The notes under the pieces: model-generated
Seen by the model: only the letters and a program-made list of their open reading frames with translations
Told to the model about the DNA's origin: nothing
Database searches by the model: none
Program-made: the position numbers and the translations under genes
Assembly (NCBI RefSeq): GCF_963966145.1
Contig: NC_091046.1
Location: 1 to 64,000 of the forward strand
Source of the DNA: Tenebrio molitor
Taxonomy: Eukaryota > Arthropoda > Insecta > Coleoptera > Tenebrionidae
DNA: 64,000 bases
Direction: 5' to 3'
Shown: one piece after another, positions 32,939 through 42,626 of the stretch
How positions within the stretch are numbered: position 1 is the first letter of the stretch
Layout: the number at the start of each line of letters is the position of its first letter

Positions 32939-33362
32939 AATATCATGTTTAGTTTAAGATTCGGTCACATGTGAAAGAAAAGCTTTTCTGGTTACGACCA
33001 AAGTAGATATTAAGGCCACCAAAAAGTACTGGTTCCGCATCTTTCAATTTTCATCTAGTAGTTACAAGCGAACCATTATCGCATTCGTGTGAACCAGTAC
33101 CGAACCACCAAATACTGTTCTGTGGATAATTTTGCAGTAACCGAATAAACCAAAATTTGTTTAACGATCAGAAAGCGTTTGCTTTTACTTACCTTCGACG
33201 AGTAAGATCTGAGCACTTGTCCCGGCAGCTGGACAAGCAACAACCAGCTCAAGACAATAGCTGCCTGGCGCCCATTTTTTAAAAATCCGAACCCACGCCC
33301 TCTGCCCCGAAAAACCCCCTGGGAGCCCGGAGCTGTCACTGGCCAACTTTTGGTCACAAGCC

Positions 33363-34652
33363 GTTTGCAATCTGCAAGATGACATCCGGTACGGCTCTTA
33401 CGGTCGCTTTTACGATCTCCGCAGAGAAACCGTCAGGTCCGGGAGCCTTCTTTGGGCGGAGTTTGTTTGCCGCCGCCTCGATCTCTTTTAGATCGAATTC
33501 TGCGACCTCTTCGGGTGGCTGCCTTATCCACACGGGCAAGGGAGTATTCGGGAAGAGTTTCCGAACCGCTTCTCGTGTCTCGGCGCCAGTTGGCGGTGTT
33601 TCTCTGACGAATTTCCCCATGGCGGCCTTATATCCGGTCCCCCATGGATTTTCGTCCACGTCTTTGACCAGTTTTTTCCATGCCTTCTCCTTGCTCTTGA
33701 GGATTTGATATTTCAAATCTTTCCGCGCCTTCCTATATTTCTCAGCGGCCAGCTCTCTGTTTCTCTCGTTTCCCTTTGCCCTCATCATCGCTCTTCTTAG
33801 TGTGACACAGGCGGCTCGAGTGTTTGCTATTTCGGGCGTCCACCAGTATGCCGGTTTTCGCCCGTTTTTGCCACAGTTTTTCTTTTTCAGCGCAGAGTTG
33901 CATGCGTGATTGATAATTTTGGTTAGTGCCGCTACCGAAATCTCACAGATGTGGCCCACTCTTTTTCCCAGTTCCCTGGCGAAAGCTTCTTCTGACTCTT
34001 CTTTCCAAAACCATCCTGCACTTGTTTTGTTTTTTCTTTCTTTCTCGCTTGACCCGACTATTTCATACGTAATGAGCCGGTGATCGCTCAAAGTCTCTGT
34101 GTCTTCCACTTTCCAGTTTTGTATTCTTGGTGCCAACCCGCTGGTGGCACATGTGATGTCGATGACTGACTGCCCTCGTGCTCCCACAAACGTCGCTTTT
34201 TCGCCTAAATTTTGTGCAAACATGTTGTTTGCAGAGAGAAGGTCTGCTAATGCGGCCCCCCTGTTGTCTTCCGCCCCTGATCCCCAAATCGGCGATTTGG
34301 CATTCAAATCTCCAGCGACGAGTACATCCAGCCTTTCATGTCTGATGCAGTTTTCCAAGCGTCCCAGATACTTCTTGAATTCCTCGATGCCGATGTTCGG
34401 TGACGCGTATCCACTGACTATTATCACACCATCGATTTCAACCCAGACGTACCCCTTTCCTCTTCCAGAGTTCTCCACCTTCAGCTTTCTGTTTAGGACT
34501 TTGATGGCCGCGTCCCGGTATGTGTCCACATACCATCCCCCTTTATCCATCCGTTTTTTGTTGGGTTCGCTGGCTATGAGTACATCCGCCTTGGGTTCCG
34601 ACTCCATAACAAGATCGTGCACTGCGCTGCTTCTATTTAAGTTTAACTGCAT
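33363..34652 (-). pseudogene. SART-type ORF2, 5' part of element D (endonuclease and RT start)
   Basis: 430 codons from the ATG at 34652 to the Gypsy insertion point. It holds the APE-like endonuclease: LNRSSAVHDL at the start, EPNKK, GDLNAKSPIWG (Asn/Asp catalytic region) and TLSDHRLITYE. KAPGPDGFSAEIVK of the first RT block comes near the end. It continues at 21677 on the far side of the Gypsy element. Upstream the frame stays open for 33 more codons directly to the ORF1 stop, so ORF1 and ORF2 share one frame separated by a single UGA. Confidence 0.92.
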
Positions 34653-34746
34653 TATTTTGAGCGTGGCCGTGTTCTTTTTTCTCTCCTGTTTGCTTCCCCT
34701 CGCTTTTTTGTTTTGTTGTGGGCCTACCCCGCCTCGGCTGTGGGCC

Positions 34747-34757
34747 GCTAGTCAATC
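34747..34757 (-). promoter_or_regulatory. Candidate readthrough stop codon UGA-CUAG between ORF1 and ORF2 of element D
   Basis: On the minus strand ORF1 ends GGA-CAG-GAT-TGA-CTA-G, with TGA at 34754-34752. The following 33 codons and ORF2 are in the same frame with no other stop. UGA followed by CUAG is the best characterised leaky-stop context in animals. An ORF1-ORF2 fusion made by readthrough is therefore plausible. Reinitiation at the ATG at 34652, about 100 nt downstream, remains an alternative. Confidence 0.55.
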
Positions 34758-37031
34758 CTGTCCAGCCGACTGAGACGTGCGCCTATTTGGCTTCCTGTCT
34801 CGGTCCTGACGCCTTATTTGGTCGACCGCCGCCTTGTAATTTCTGCATCTCATGCTTCTAGCCAAGTGGCCCGACTCCCCGCACGAGTAGCACTTCGGTG
34901 CCTCCTCTTTGCAATTTCTTGCGAAGTGGCCTGGTCCCCCGCATCTATAACATGCCTCTTTTTTCTCGACGGCACTCTTACAGTCCGCCGCTAGATGGCC
35001 AAATTCCTGGCAGCGAAAGCACTTCGCTGGCCTTTCCAGGGCCCTTGTTCTGAACTGCGACCAGCCCACCCGCAGCCGCTCCTTGTTTTCCAAGACCTGT
35101 GCCGTCCTCGTATTGACCGTCACCATCGCATACGTCTTCCTGCCTTTTGTGCCTTGCTCGGGCTTTTTGATGTGGACCTCTATCTGTCCGACATCGTCAC
35201 CCGCCTCTGCACAGATGGCCTGGCGGATCTCCTCCTCAGAGACAACGTTATCGACGTCCCTCAACATTATTGTTCTTTTGGGCTCGTGCCAAGCTATCTC
35301 GGCCTTGTCCTTTGCATAGCTCTCGGCCGCTCTCTTGAAAGACATCCGTCCTCCTTCTTTGGTTTCTTGGACGTCGATTTTTATTTCTCCGGAGTCGTTT
35401 CTCGCCAGGCCTTTGACGCTTACTCCGACCTCTTGCAAGTTAATGCTGGTTCGCATTAACTGCAGCACCTCCTTGGCACTCCGCTCGTCTGTGGCTTTGA
35501 TTATGAGCGCCCCCTTTGCCCGTCCTCGAGATTCTCTCGGTACCACGGCAGCGTCTTTTTTCTTTCCTTCCGGCGGAACTCCTTTCCTATCTTCTTCCAT
35601 CTTGGCTTGCGTTGTGTAGATGGCCACTGTGGTTCCCGTTCCGTGGAAGACCGCTTCAGCCATCTTCCTCAAGCGCTCCGTTCCCATGGAGTTTACGTGG
35701 TGCATGGCCACCCGCACATCGCTCTCAGTCTCTTTCCTGAGCTCACAGAACTTCCTCCATAGGTCTCCCTCCATGCCGTCGTGCATAATCTTGACGACCT
35801 TACGTCTCGCTACCTCGCCAGGTAGTTGGGACCTGACTCTGGTCGTTTGTTCTACCACGTCCACCTCGCGATCTCCGAACCTAAGTTCGGGGTATCTTTC
35901 CCGGAAGACCCTTTGGATGCCCTTATCCATATCTCTGTCCTCCGGCTCCACCAGCACAACCTTCGTGACATCGTCTTTCGTCTCAAAGGGCGTTCCGACA
36001 ACTACCACGGTGTTGGTAAAAAGATCCTCTTTCCATTTTCTGCTTGCGACCGCGCCCCATTGCTCGAACGTGTCAGTTTTTTCCAGGGTCTTTAACTCCT
36101 TGGTAGAGTTTGACCAGGCACCCGTCTGAGTCTCGCACGTCCTCAGCTCCGGCTTCGGGTCAACCTGAACGGCAGCGTCCTGTGTGGACACCTCTGTTTT
36201 CTTTGTTCGCCGTTTCATTGGTCCGTCCATATCTTCTGGATCTGTCTGACATCCTATATTCCGTGTGGTCGCCTTTCTCTTGTTTACTTCAGTTTCCCGT
36301 TCAACATCGGCCTGAGTGTCCACGTCTATCATAGCCTTTTCGACCGGCTCGTATTTGTGTGCCTCCATCCAAGCTTTAAGTGTCTCCCTTTTAAAGACAG
36401 CAGTCCACTTGTTTAATTTGGCCACTAGATCCACCAACTCTCTTTTCGGTTGGTACAGGTTTTTTACAACTTTTTCGATTTTGCCTCCGATTCTCGTGAC
36501 CGCGTCCATGGCTTCTTTAAGGTTGGCTACCTCGAGGCTTTCCCTTTTTTTATAGGGATTTATTCCCACATCCGTCTCCATCGACGTGTCCGCCACCTTT
36601 CTTTTCCTGGGGCTGTCGTCCGTCAGTGAGCTAATCTTTTGTAGCTTGCTGAGCTGGTTTAACATCAGCTTGGGGACGGCGCCACTCTTGTCTTTGCCGT
36701 TCCTCGTGTCCTTGTCTTCCGGCTGGCCCATTTCAGGATTTTTGGGCTCTTTTCTTGCAACTGATTGGCACTTCACCTCATCCCACATGAACTCTACCAT
36801 TCCCAGATTCTCCGACCCCGGAGTTGAAGCTCCGGAGCGGCATGGGAAACCGATACATTCCGCAGGCGATACAACCAGGGAGGATGGCCTTCTGCCCAGG
36901 TTCCTTCCCAGAGTCAATTCTAAATCAAGAGCTAAGCGTTCGGTTGTTTTTATTTCTTCTTCCCTTTCCCGTGCCTCGCCTTCGGTCGTCTTCTTGTCCT
37001 GTTTATCCTTTTTTGATTTTTCATTCTCCAT
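34752..37031 (-). CDS. SART-type ORF1 (gag-like nucleocapsid protein), element D
   Basis: 759 residues from the ATG at 37031; the frame extends four codons upstream only to a GTG. The N-terminus is very rich in Lys/Glu. Central segments resemble R1-clade gag proteins. The C-terminus has three zinc knuckles, CFRCQEFGHLAADC, CYRCGGPGHFARNC and CYSCGESGHLARSMRC, the last with the CX2CX4HX6C spacing shared by all ORF1s here. It binds element RNA and should target it to telomeres (family knowledge). Sequence similarity to the ORF1s of C and E is low outside the knuckles. The stop codon context is unusual (UGA-CUAG). Confidence 0.92.
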   Translation of the reverse strand: MENEKSKKDKQDKKTTEGEAREREEEIKTTERLALDLELTLGRNLGRRPSSLVVSPAECIGFPCRSGASTPGSENLGMVEFMWDEVKCQSVARKEPKNPEMGQPEDKDTRNGKDKSGAVPKLMLNQLSKLQKISSLTDDSPRKRKVADTSMETDVGINPYKKRESLEVANLKEAMDAVTRIGGKIEKVVKNLYQPKRELVDLVAKLNKWTAVFKRETLKAWMEAHKYEPVEKAMIDVDTQADVERETEVNKRKATTRNIGCQTDPEDMDGPMKRRTKKTEVSTQDAAVQVDPKPELRTCETQTGAWSNSTKELKTLEKTDTFEQWGAVASRKWKEDLFTNTVVVVGTPFETKDDVTKVVLVEPEDRDMDKGIQRVFRERYPELRFGDREVDVVEQTTRVRSQLPGEVARRKVVKIMHDGMEGDLWRKFCELRKETESDVRVAMHHVNSMGTERLRKMAEAVFHGTGTTVAIYTTQAKMEEDRKGVPPEGKKKDAAVVPRESRGRAKGALIIKATDERSAKEVLQLMRTSINLQEVGVSVKGLARNDSGEIKIDVQETKEGGRMSFKRAAESYAKDKAEIAWHEPKRTIMLRDVDNVVSEEEIRQAICAEAGDDVGQIEVHIKKPEQGTKGRKTYAMVTVNTRTAQVLENKERLRVGWSQFRTRALERPAKCFRCQEFGHLAADCKSAVEKKEACYRCGGPGHFARNCKEEAPKCYSCGESGHLARSMRCRNYKAAVDQIRRQDRDRKPNRRTSQSAGQD

Positions 37032-37533
37032 ATTTCGTCCCACGATAAGCTAGGGAAAAAACGGTCCACTCGACCAGAGCCCCGCATGGCCGAGTAAGGC
37101 ATTTATACTACGGGGTGCGCCAGGTGCCCCGCAGGTTTTTGCGACTTCGCTGTCGGTTATTTTATGGAGGTTGTCTCCTCGTGGGCCGGCCGATTAAGGC
37201 AAGCCCCCCGGCCGCGAGTCCTCACACGACGTACCCCTGCCACGCTCGCAAGGGTTGTTGAGGTGTGAGCCGCGGTTACGGTGTGTGACGATTAGTCCGC
37301 GTTCGACCAACCGTAGCTCGGATCTCCCCCGGGTTCGCCAGTTCCCGTGCCACGACTTTCGTGGTGGATCCTGAGGGTTGAGCCGTCCTTTGTTTTTCGC
37401 CGGTCCGCTCGACCCTTGCCGGCATGGGTGACCCTGCCAGGAGCGCGAAGCTCCCGCCGGCATCGCCCCGAGCATCACTCCGGTTACTTAAGCCCCTCCA
37501 CCAACGACAAGGTCTAACGGCTCCTTGGAGGGG
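37032..37533 (-). promoter_or_regulatory. 5' UTR of element D with hairpin and upstream AUG
   Basis: 502 nt, about 97% identical by eye to the 5' UTR of C. The ORF1-proximal hairpin pairs ACTCGACC (37068-37075) with GGCCGAGT (37088-37095); the one base that differs from C gives a G-U pair in the RNA, so the stem is kept. The loop AUG at 37087 opens a frame that overlaps the ORF1 start out of frame. Confidence 0.7.
37409..37533 (-). ncRNA. Candidate HDV-like self-cleaving ribozyme, 5' end of element D
   Basis: Same layout as in element C: P1 CCCCUCC/GGAGGGG from the very first base of the element, P3 ACC/GGU with loop UUGUCGUU, and a long G/C hairpin. One base differs between the P1 strand and P3 (GUUAG instead of GUGAG), outside the pairs that I can assign. 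Cleavage would place the 5' end of the RNA exactly at the telomere junction. Confidence 0.7.
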
Positions 37534-37557
37534 ACCTGACCTGACCTGACCTGACCT
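37534..37557 (-). repeat. Telomeric (TCAGG)n spacer between elements D and E
   Basis: Only about five TCAGG units remain between the two elements. Confidence 0.92.
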
Positions 37558-37608
37558 TTTTTTTTTTTTTTTTTTTTATGGGCATGAGGAGAGGAAACCT
37601 TCAAAAGG

Positions 37609-37643
37609 CTCCCCGCGGGAAGATGTTCTATTCCGCGGGGGAG
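37609..37643 (-). promoter_or_regulatory. 3' UTR hairpin of element E
   Basis: CTCCCCGCGG (37609-37618) pairs with CCGCGGGG plus GAG (37633-37643, one extra G bulged), with AA/TT pairs inside. The stem bases differ from those in C and D but position and shape are the same. GGAGTGTGGGA and CACTAAAACC follow as in the relatives. The second hairpin seen in C and D is not evident here. Confidence 0.6.
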
Positions 37644-37734
37644 TGTGGGATTTTTACCTCACTAAAACCTCTCCCCTACTTTGCTGGGTCTTCCGGAACC
37701 GTTTATCACTTATCATCGGAGCCCAGGTCTAGTC

Positions 37735-40722
37735 TCATTCCAGTTGTGCCCTCGTTTCATCTTTCTCTTTCCGTTTCATGACGTCCTTTATGTATTTTTG
37801 TATCCTTTTCCAGTTTCTTTCGCCATTTAACATTATTTCGACTAAGTTGTCTGGGTCTAGCTCTTCTTGTATGTCTGTCATTACAGTCCTCCTTTCGTCG
37901 TGCCAGCGGGGGCAGGCGAACAGGGTGTGTTCCGCATCATCCTCATCGGCGCAGTACATGCATGTTGCACTCTGCCTTTTCCCTATTCTTTTCACATATG
38001 CCATGAAGCATCCATGCCCGGTGAGGCATTGCGTCATGTAGAAGTCAATCTCTCCGAAGCGTCTTTCCACCCATGGGGCGACTTCCTTTATTAAACGCCT
38101 CGTCCACGCCGCGTTTGAGGTTTCCCGCCATTCCTTCTGCCACTCAGCCATGGTATGCCTTCTTTGGTCTTTGAAATCGTACCCAGGGAATAGTTTCTTC
38201 TTATATGCCATCTTCCTCTCTTCGGCCAAAAGGTGAAGCGGAATTGTCCCCGCCACCACCATTAAGCCCTCGTACGAAACCGTACGGTACGCACTGCAGA
38301 TCCTCTGTGACGCCAACCTCTGCGCCGATTTTATCAAAGCTCTGTTCGTCTCGTGATTCATGGCCGATTGCCAGACCGGCGCCGCGTACAAGATTATAGA
38401 TTGTATCACGGCGCACAGTACTCTCCTTTTTGATGACCTGGGCCCATTCACGTTTGGTAGGATGGAGCCAAGTGCTTTGGCAGTTTTCGCCGCCTTTTCT
38501 GTTACTTCTTTTATGTGCCGCCCGAATCGCAGCCCTCGGTCCAGAGTAACTCCCAGGTACTTTACCCATGGCACCGGGTTTATGCGGCAGTTCCCCAGGC
38601 TAAAGCTAATCCCCTCCAACTTCCTCTTTCGGTTTAGTATCGTGGCCACGGTCTTTTCCTCGGCTATGATCAGTTTATTTGCCGCCATCCACAGTTTGGT
38701 ACTGTGGAGGGTCTCATTTCCTTTGAGGATCATGTCCTCCCTGGTCGATGCGGTCACGACAATTGCCAGGTCATCGGCGTAGCACACCATTGAGACACCT
38801 TCTGGGGCCTCTATTTCCATGACGTCATCATACAATATGTTCCATAGGGTAGGCCCCAACACAGAGCCCTGCGGGACCCCGCCCCCTATTTCCTCACTCG
38901 TGCTCCTATCCAAGGAGACCCTTCTGCCGCTCAGGTATTTCTTTATTATGTTTAAGAGGTACCTCGATATCTGCCTTTTTTCGAGTTTTTTGACAATAAG
39001 TTCCCAGGACGCCGTGTTAAAGGCGTTCTTTACGTCCACCAGAATGAGAGCACTCCACTCCGGTTTCTCACCGTTGGCTCCTCTGACCGTGCTCAGAACT
39101 TCTTCTATGGCGTCCACAGTGGAGCGGTTCTTCCTAAAACCAAACTGTTTTCGCCCCAATCCTCCGCACTGCTCTATGTCCTCCATGAGTCTTTTGTTTA
39201 TAAGGTTTTCATAAACTTTCCCGAGCGCACTGATCAAACAGATGGGTCTATACTTGGTCTCTTCCTCGGAGGATTTTTTCGGTTTGTCGATCAGGACCAG
39301 AGCGGTGCGCTTCCAGTCTTCTGGAAACTCGTTTTGTCTCAGCAAGTTGTTGAAAACTTGTTTAAAGTATTCGGGTGCAGCTTCGATTGACCTTTTGACA
39401 ACTTCCGGTGTCAGGTTGTCCGGACCTGGAGCCTTACCACTCTTTATTCTGGCACTTGCCTCAGCGATTTCCTGACCGCTAAAGAGTGGTGGGTCTTCCA
39501 CCCCTCCCATGCGGTATGGGTGCTCTCGCGCTCCCATGAAAAGGTCCTCGAATATCTCCCTTCGCTGTTGTTTAGTGAGGGTCAGCCTCGGATTAGGCAG
39601 CTTCAACTGGCTCATCACAATCTTGTACCCCTGTCCGAATGGGTCTCTCTCCAGATCCTCGCATAGATCCCTCCATTTCTCCCGCTTTGATCTGCCGATT
39701 TGCTTCCTGAGCATTTTTCTGGCCCGTGCGTATTCTTCCTGTTTGACAGCTCTTTGGTGGTCATCTCTCGTAGTTCTTTGGTACGCGCGTCTCTTCTTTC
39801 TGCAATCTTTTCTCAATTCCGTAATGTCGTCCGTCCACCAGTATGCTTCCGTGCAACCTGTCTGCATCCTAATTTTAGGTGTGCATTTTTCGTAAGCTTT
39901 TGTCATGGCTTCCACGCATGTCGAAATCTCGTGTGCATAATTTCTTTTTTGAAGTTCCTGTTTGAGTACTTCTGGGTATTTGCCCATGTCTGTTTTACCT
40001 AATTTAAATCCTTTTTTCGCTAAAGTCCTTTTCTGTTCCGAAAGGTCAACAAGGATATATCTATGGTCACTCAAGGTTTCGTGGTGTAGAACTTTCCACC
40101 TTGGTTCCCTCTGCATGATGCCTTCGGAGACCATTGTCAGGTCGATATAGGATGTGCCCGTCCCTCTTACGAGAGTAGGGGAGCTTCCTTCGTTCAACAA
40201 TATCAGGTCCATCGAGTTAGTCCACTCCAACAGCGCCTTCCCTCTTTTGTCGGTCACCTCCCCGCCCCAAACCGTATGCTTTGAATTAAAGTCTCCGGTT
40301 ATGACGAGATTTTTTGTTTTAAATCTTACGTCCTGCTCTAGCTCTTGCAGGTTCCGATTGAACTCCTCGAGGTTGATAATCGGGCTCGGCCTGATGTATA
40401 CACTGTAAACAAAAAAGTGCATTGTCTCGACCCACACAAAACACACCCCGCTTCCATAGCTGTATATGTTTATTTGGTCTCCAAATGTAATTAGGCTTAC
40501 GTCCTTGTTTTCATTAGTATAGGTGTTTCTTTGTCGACCCGTTTTGTTCTTGTTAGGTTCGCTGGTTGCCATTATGTCCACCTGTTCCTTTATGGCCGTT
40601 GCTGTTGCCAGGTCTTGCGCGGCCGCACTTCTGTTTAAGTTCACTTGAAGAATTTTGAATTTTATTGCGCAAAGGGACTCCGTCTTCTGGCTGCCGCCAG
40701 CGCGTTTCTGAAGATTGTGCAT
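37735..40722 (-). CDS. SART-type ORF2 (endonuclease-reverse transcriptase), element E
   Basis: 995 residues from the ATG at 40722, which lies inside the ORF1 coding region (61 nt overlap, -1 frame). The APE-like endonuclease is at about residues 25-230: VNLNRSAAAQDL, SEPNKNK, ITGDFNSKHTVWG, TLSDHRYILV. RT follows with KAPGPDNLTPE, YRPICLISALGK, GFRKNRSTVDA, DVKNAFNT, GGVPQGSVLGP and CYADDLAIVV (catalytic YADD). The C-terminus has CMYCADEDDAEHTLFAC (CX2CX7HX4C). It nicks TCAGG DNA and reverse transcribes the element RNA onto the chromosome (family knowledge). All motifs are intact. Confidence 0.94.
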   Translation of the reverse strand: MHNLQKRAGGSQKTESLCAIKFKILQVNLNRSAAAQDLATATAIKEQVDIMATSEPNKNKTGRQRNTYTNENKDVSLITFGDQINIYSYGSGVCFVWVETMHFFVYSVYIRPSPIINLEEFNRNLQELEQDVRFKTKNLVITGDFNSKHTVWGGEVTDKRGKALLEWTNSMDLILLNEGSSPTLVRGTGTSYIDLTMVSEGIMQREPRWKVLHHETLSDHRYILVDLSEQKRTLAKKGFKLGKTDMGKYPEVLKQELQKRNYAHEISTCVEAMTKAYEKCTPKIRMQTGCTEAYWWTDDITELRKDCRKKRRAYQRTTRDDHQRAVKQEEYARARKMLRKQIGRSKREKWRDLCEDLERDPFGQGYKIVMSQLKLPNPRLTLTKQQRREIFEDLFMGAREHPYRMGGVEDPPLFSGQEIAEASARIKSGKAPGPDNLTPEVVKRSIEAAPEYFKQVFNNLLRQNEFPEDWKRTALVLIDKPKKSSEEETKYRPICLISALGKVYENLINKRLMEDIEQCGGLGRKQFGFRKNRSTVDAIEEVLSTVRGANGEKPEWSALILVDVKNAFNTASWELIVKKLEKRQISRYLLNIIKKYLSGRRVSLDRSTSEEIGGGVPQGSVLGPTLWNILYDDVMEIEAPEGVSMVCYADDLAIVVTASTREDMILKGNETLHSTKLWMAANKLIIAEEKTVATILNRKRKLEGISFSLGNCRINPVPWVKYLGVTLDRGLRFGRHIKEVTEKAAKTAKALGSILPNVNGPRSSKRRVLCAVIQSIILYAAPVWQSAMNHETNRALIKSAQRLASQRICSAYRTVSYEGLMVVAGTIPLHLLAEERKMAYKKKLFPGYDFKDQRRHTMAEWQKEWRETSNAAWTRRLIKEVAPWVERRFGEIDFYMTQCLTGHGCFMAYVKRIGKRQSATCMYCADEDDAEHTLFACPRWHDERRTVMTDIQEELDPDNLVEIMLNGERNWKRIQKYIKDVMKRKEKDETRAQLE

Positions 40723-42626
40723 CTACCTTCTCCTGCCTCGTGTCCAGTTTTTTGGCACAGCGGACAGTATGCCAGTTCCATGCAGTGCTTTTTGACGTGT
40801 CCCGTCTTTGCGCATTTCCTGCAGCTCTCGCTTCTATCTTCCTCTTCACAATCTCTAGCTTTGTGCCCGTACCCCCAGCACCGATAGCACTTCTCGAGGT
40901 CGAGTCTCTCCTGTGCGGCGCACAACGACAGTCCTACCCTCACAGTTCCCTCTTTAATTATCCTCCTAGCGTCTTCTTCTATGGCGGTTATTGTCGCCGT
41001 CTGACTTTCACCATACGCAGGCCTCAGCGCCTTCACCAGGAGTCTTTCCTTTCGTTTTATGAGTCCTGTTGCGATTACTGATTCTTTAACTTCTTCCTTG
41101 GTAGTCATACTATCCAGGCCTCTTAGGTGTATTGTGACATCCTTCCCTTCCTTCATTGTTATTATTCTCCTATTTTGGAGAATCTCCTCCAGGGTCGATT
41201 TCAGTTTTCTTGTGCCCCCCTCTTTCAGTGTGAGTAGCGCTCCTCCTTTTAAGGTTTTCCTCACACCTTTTATCTCTTTTAATGTTTCTTTGTCTACCAT
41301 CTTTTCCCTCAAGGTTTTTAGCGTTTCGGCGTACGTCGTCCCTTCCCCCTCAATTAGGATTGCTTCTCCGTTATATACTTTTTTTTGTATCACGTTCCCT
41401 CTCTCCGCATTTGCTGGTTTGTATATAGTCACTTGGGTGTTGGTATCGTGAAACACCGCTTCTGTCATTTTCCTCATGCGGTCCGTCTTTAGTCCCTGGG
41501 GCAGGGTTATGCCTATTTTTCCCATATCCATGTCGCTGCACATCGTCCTCGCGGTCGTGATCAGGTTATACACGTCGGTCTGATCGCTCTCGCTCTGTTT
41601 ACTTGGGTCGTGAAAGAGGACTATAGTGTTTTTTATTTTCTTTCTTGCATCCGTGCCCACCCCGTACTTCACGGTCTGCTCGAGTGTGATGCAGCTTCCC
41701 CCTTCACACTTAGTTCTTGGAACCTCTTCGAGTTCCGGGTACCTGCTTTTAATTTGCTTGTACCACCTCTCCTGTTTGTCATCTTCGTCACAGAAGTAGA
41801 CGACATTTTCTATATTTTTTTTCAGTGGGTTTCCACTCTCTACCGTGGTCATCTTGAAGCATTCTTCTTCCCATTCGTCGTCCTGTACGACGAGAAAATC
41901 TTCGTAAGTTTCGATTCTCTTGCATCGTAGGTCGAACTTTCCTGTTTGTGTGCTCCTCGTGCACGTGTTTCTTTCTTCCAGGTTTTCAGATTCGAGGAGT
42001 TTTTTTTCCAAAGCCATCTTCGCCTGTCTGTGCCCGGCGATCTCTGTCTCCAATTCCATCATTCTCGTTTTATCATGTCTCGCCTCCACCATGATCATTC
42101 TTACGAAGCTACTAATCTCGTTAGCAAGTGCCTTGACCCGCTTGTGTACATTGCTATTTTCCCTACCGAAGGTTACGAGCTCATTAACCTTCTTACTGAG
42201 TTTCATCATTGTCGAGCTTGGTTCGAGATTTGCTTCATTCTTTTTGACGTTGTCTGATAAATCATTTTTCCCTTTCTTCGAAAGATTTTCGTCCTCGCTT
42301 TTTTGACTGCCTTCCGCTGCCTTTTCTTCGCTCTCCTGCCTGTTTTTCTTCTTCCTCTTTCCTGGTACGAAATCGTCGGGTGAACTTTCGAGAGTGATGC
42401 TGTCGTCCACTTCTGCGTCTTGTGTCGCGAAGGACAGGTCAAGAGAACCATGCCTCACTCGGAGATCCTTCCTAGGCCGGTCGAGTGACCCTTCCCTCTT
42501 TGGTGGGGTGTGTGCCACTTTACTTCTCCTTAAGAAGGGATTTTCTTCTTCGCCTAACTCAGTCCTTTCGATTTCACCCTTTAGCGCTCCAGCCTGGGGC
42601 TCCGCTGTAAGGCCACTGTCCGTCAT
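40662..42626 (-). CDS. SART-type ORF1 (gag-like nucleocapsid protein), element E
   Basis: 654 residues from the ATG at 42626. A Lys/Glu-rich N-terminal third (about residues 75-130) precedes a likely coiled-coil segment (about 160-230). The C-terminus has CYRCWGYGHKARDC, CRKCAKTGHVKKHC and CPLCQKTGHEAGEGRC zinc knuckles. It is about 99% identical to ORF1 of element F (about eight substitutions seen over 654 residues). In E an in-frame TAA lies 18 nt before the ATG and closes a conserved upstream ORF; in F this codon is CAA. ORF2 begins within the last 61 nt. Confidence 0.93.
   Translation of the reverse strand: MTDSGLTAEPQAGALKGEIERTELGEEENPFLRRSKVAHTPPKREGSLDRPRKDLRVRHGSLDLSFATQDAEVDDSITLESSPDDFVPGKRKKKNRQESEEKAAEGSQKSEDENLSKKGKNDLSDNVKKNEANLEPSSTMMKLSKKVNELVTFGRENSNVHKRVKALANEISSFVRMIMVEARHDKTRMMELETEIAGHRQAKMALEKKLLESENLEERNTCTRSTQTGKFDLRCKRIETYEDFLVVQDDEWEEECFKMTTVESGNPLKKNIENVVYFCDEDDKQERWYKQIKSRYPELEEVPRTKCEGGSCITLEQTVKYGVGTDARKKIKNTIVLFHDPSKQSESDQTDVYNLITTARTMCSDMDMGKIGITLPQGLKTDRMRKMTEAVFHDTNTQVTIYKPANAERGNVIQKKVYNGEAILIEGEGTTYAETLKTLREKMVDKETLKEIKGVRKTLKGGALLTLKEGGTRKLKSTLEEILQNRRIITMKEGKDVTIHLRGLDSMTTKEEVKESVIATGLIKRKERLLVKALRPAYGESQTATITAIEEDARRIIKEGTVRVGLSLCAAQERLDLEKCYRCWGYGHKARDCEEEDRSESCRKCAKTGHVKKHCMELAYCPLCQKTGHEAGEGRCTIFRNALAAARRRSPFAQ

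Larger units (their letters stand above)
21678..33358 (+). mobile_element. Ty3/Gypsy LTR retrotransposon inserted in element D
   Basis: Two LTRs of 2085 bp each (the 3' copy after subtraction of a hAT insertion) begin TGTAGCG and end GGTCACA, following the TG...CA rule. They are flanked by the 4 bp target duplication AGCC. The internal part has a leader with a candidate primer site, gag, and pol in the order protease, RT, RNase H, integrase, which is the Ty3/Gypsy order. There is no env-like frame. The LTRs appear identical in all stretches compared by eye, so the insertion is recent and may have been active. Confidence 0.95.
29048..33358 (+). repeat. 3' LTR of the Gypsy element, interrupted by a hAT transposon
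   Basis: The LTR parts are 29048-30720 and 32947-33358. With the hAT insertion and one copy of its 8 bp duplication removed, the length is 2085 bp, equal to the 5' LTR. No differences from the 5' LTR were noticed. The LTR ends GGTCACA next to the AGCC target duplication (33359-33362). Confidence 0.93.
19864..37533 (-). mobile_element. Element D: full-length SART-type LINE split by a Gypsy element
   Basis: Minus-strand order: 5' UTR (37533-37032), ORF1, ORF2 start (34652-33363), an 11.7 kb Gypsy insertion, ORF2 remainder (21677-20061), 3' UTR and poly(A) (19884-19864). A 4 bp duplication AGCC flanks the Gypsy element (21674-21677 and 33359-33362). With the insertion removed, ORF2 is one frame of 968 codons. 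A and B are truncated copies of this family. Without its insertions the element is about 6 kb. Confidence 0.93.

Noticed and set aside
37032..37043. Start of element D ORF1 at 37043
   Set aside because: That codon is GTG; the ATG at 37031 is the first in frame.
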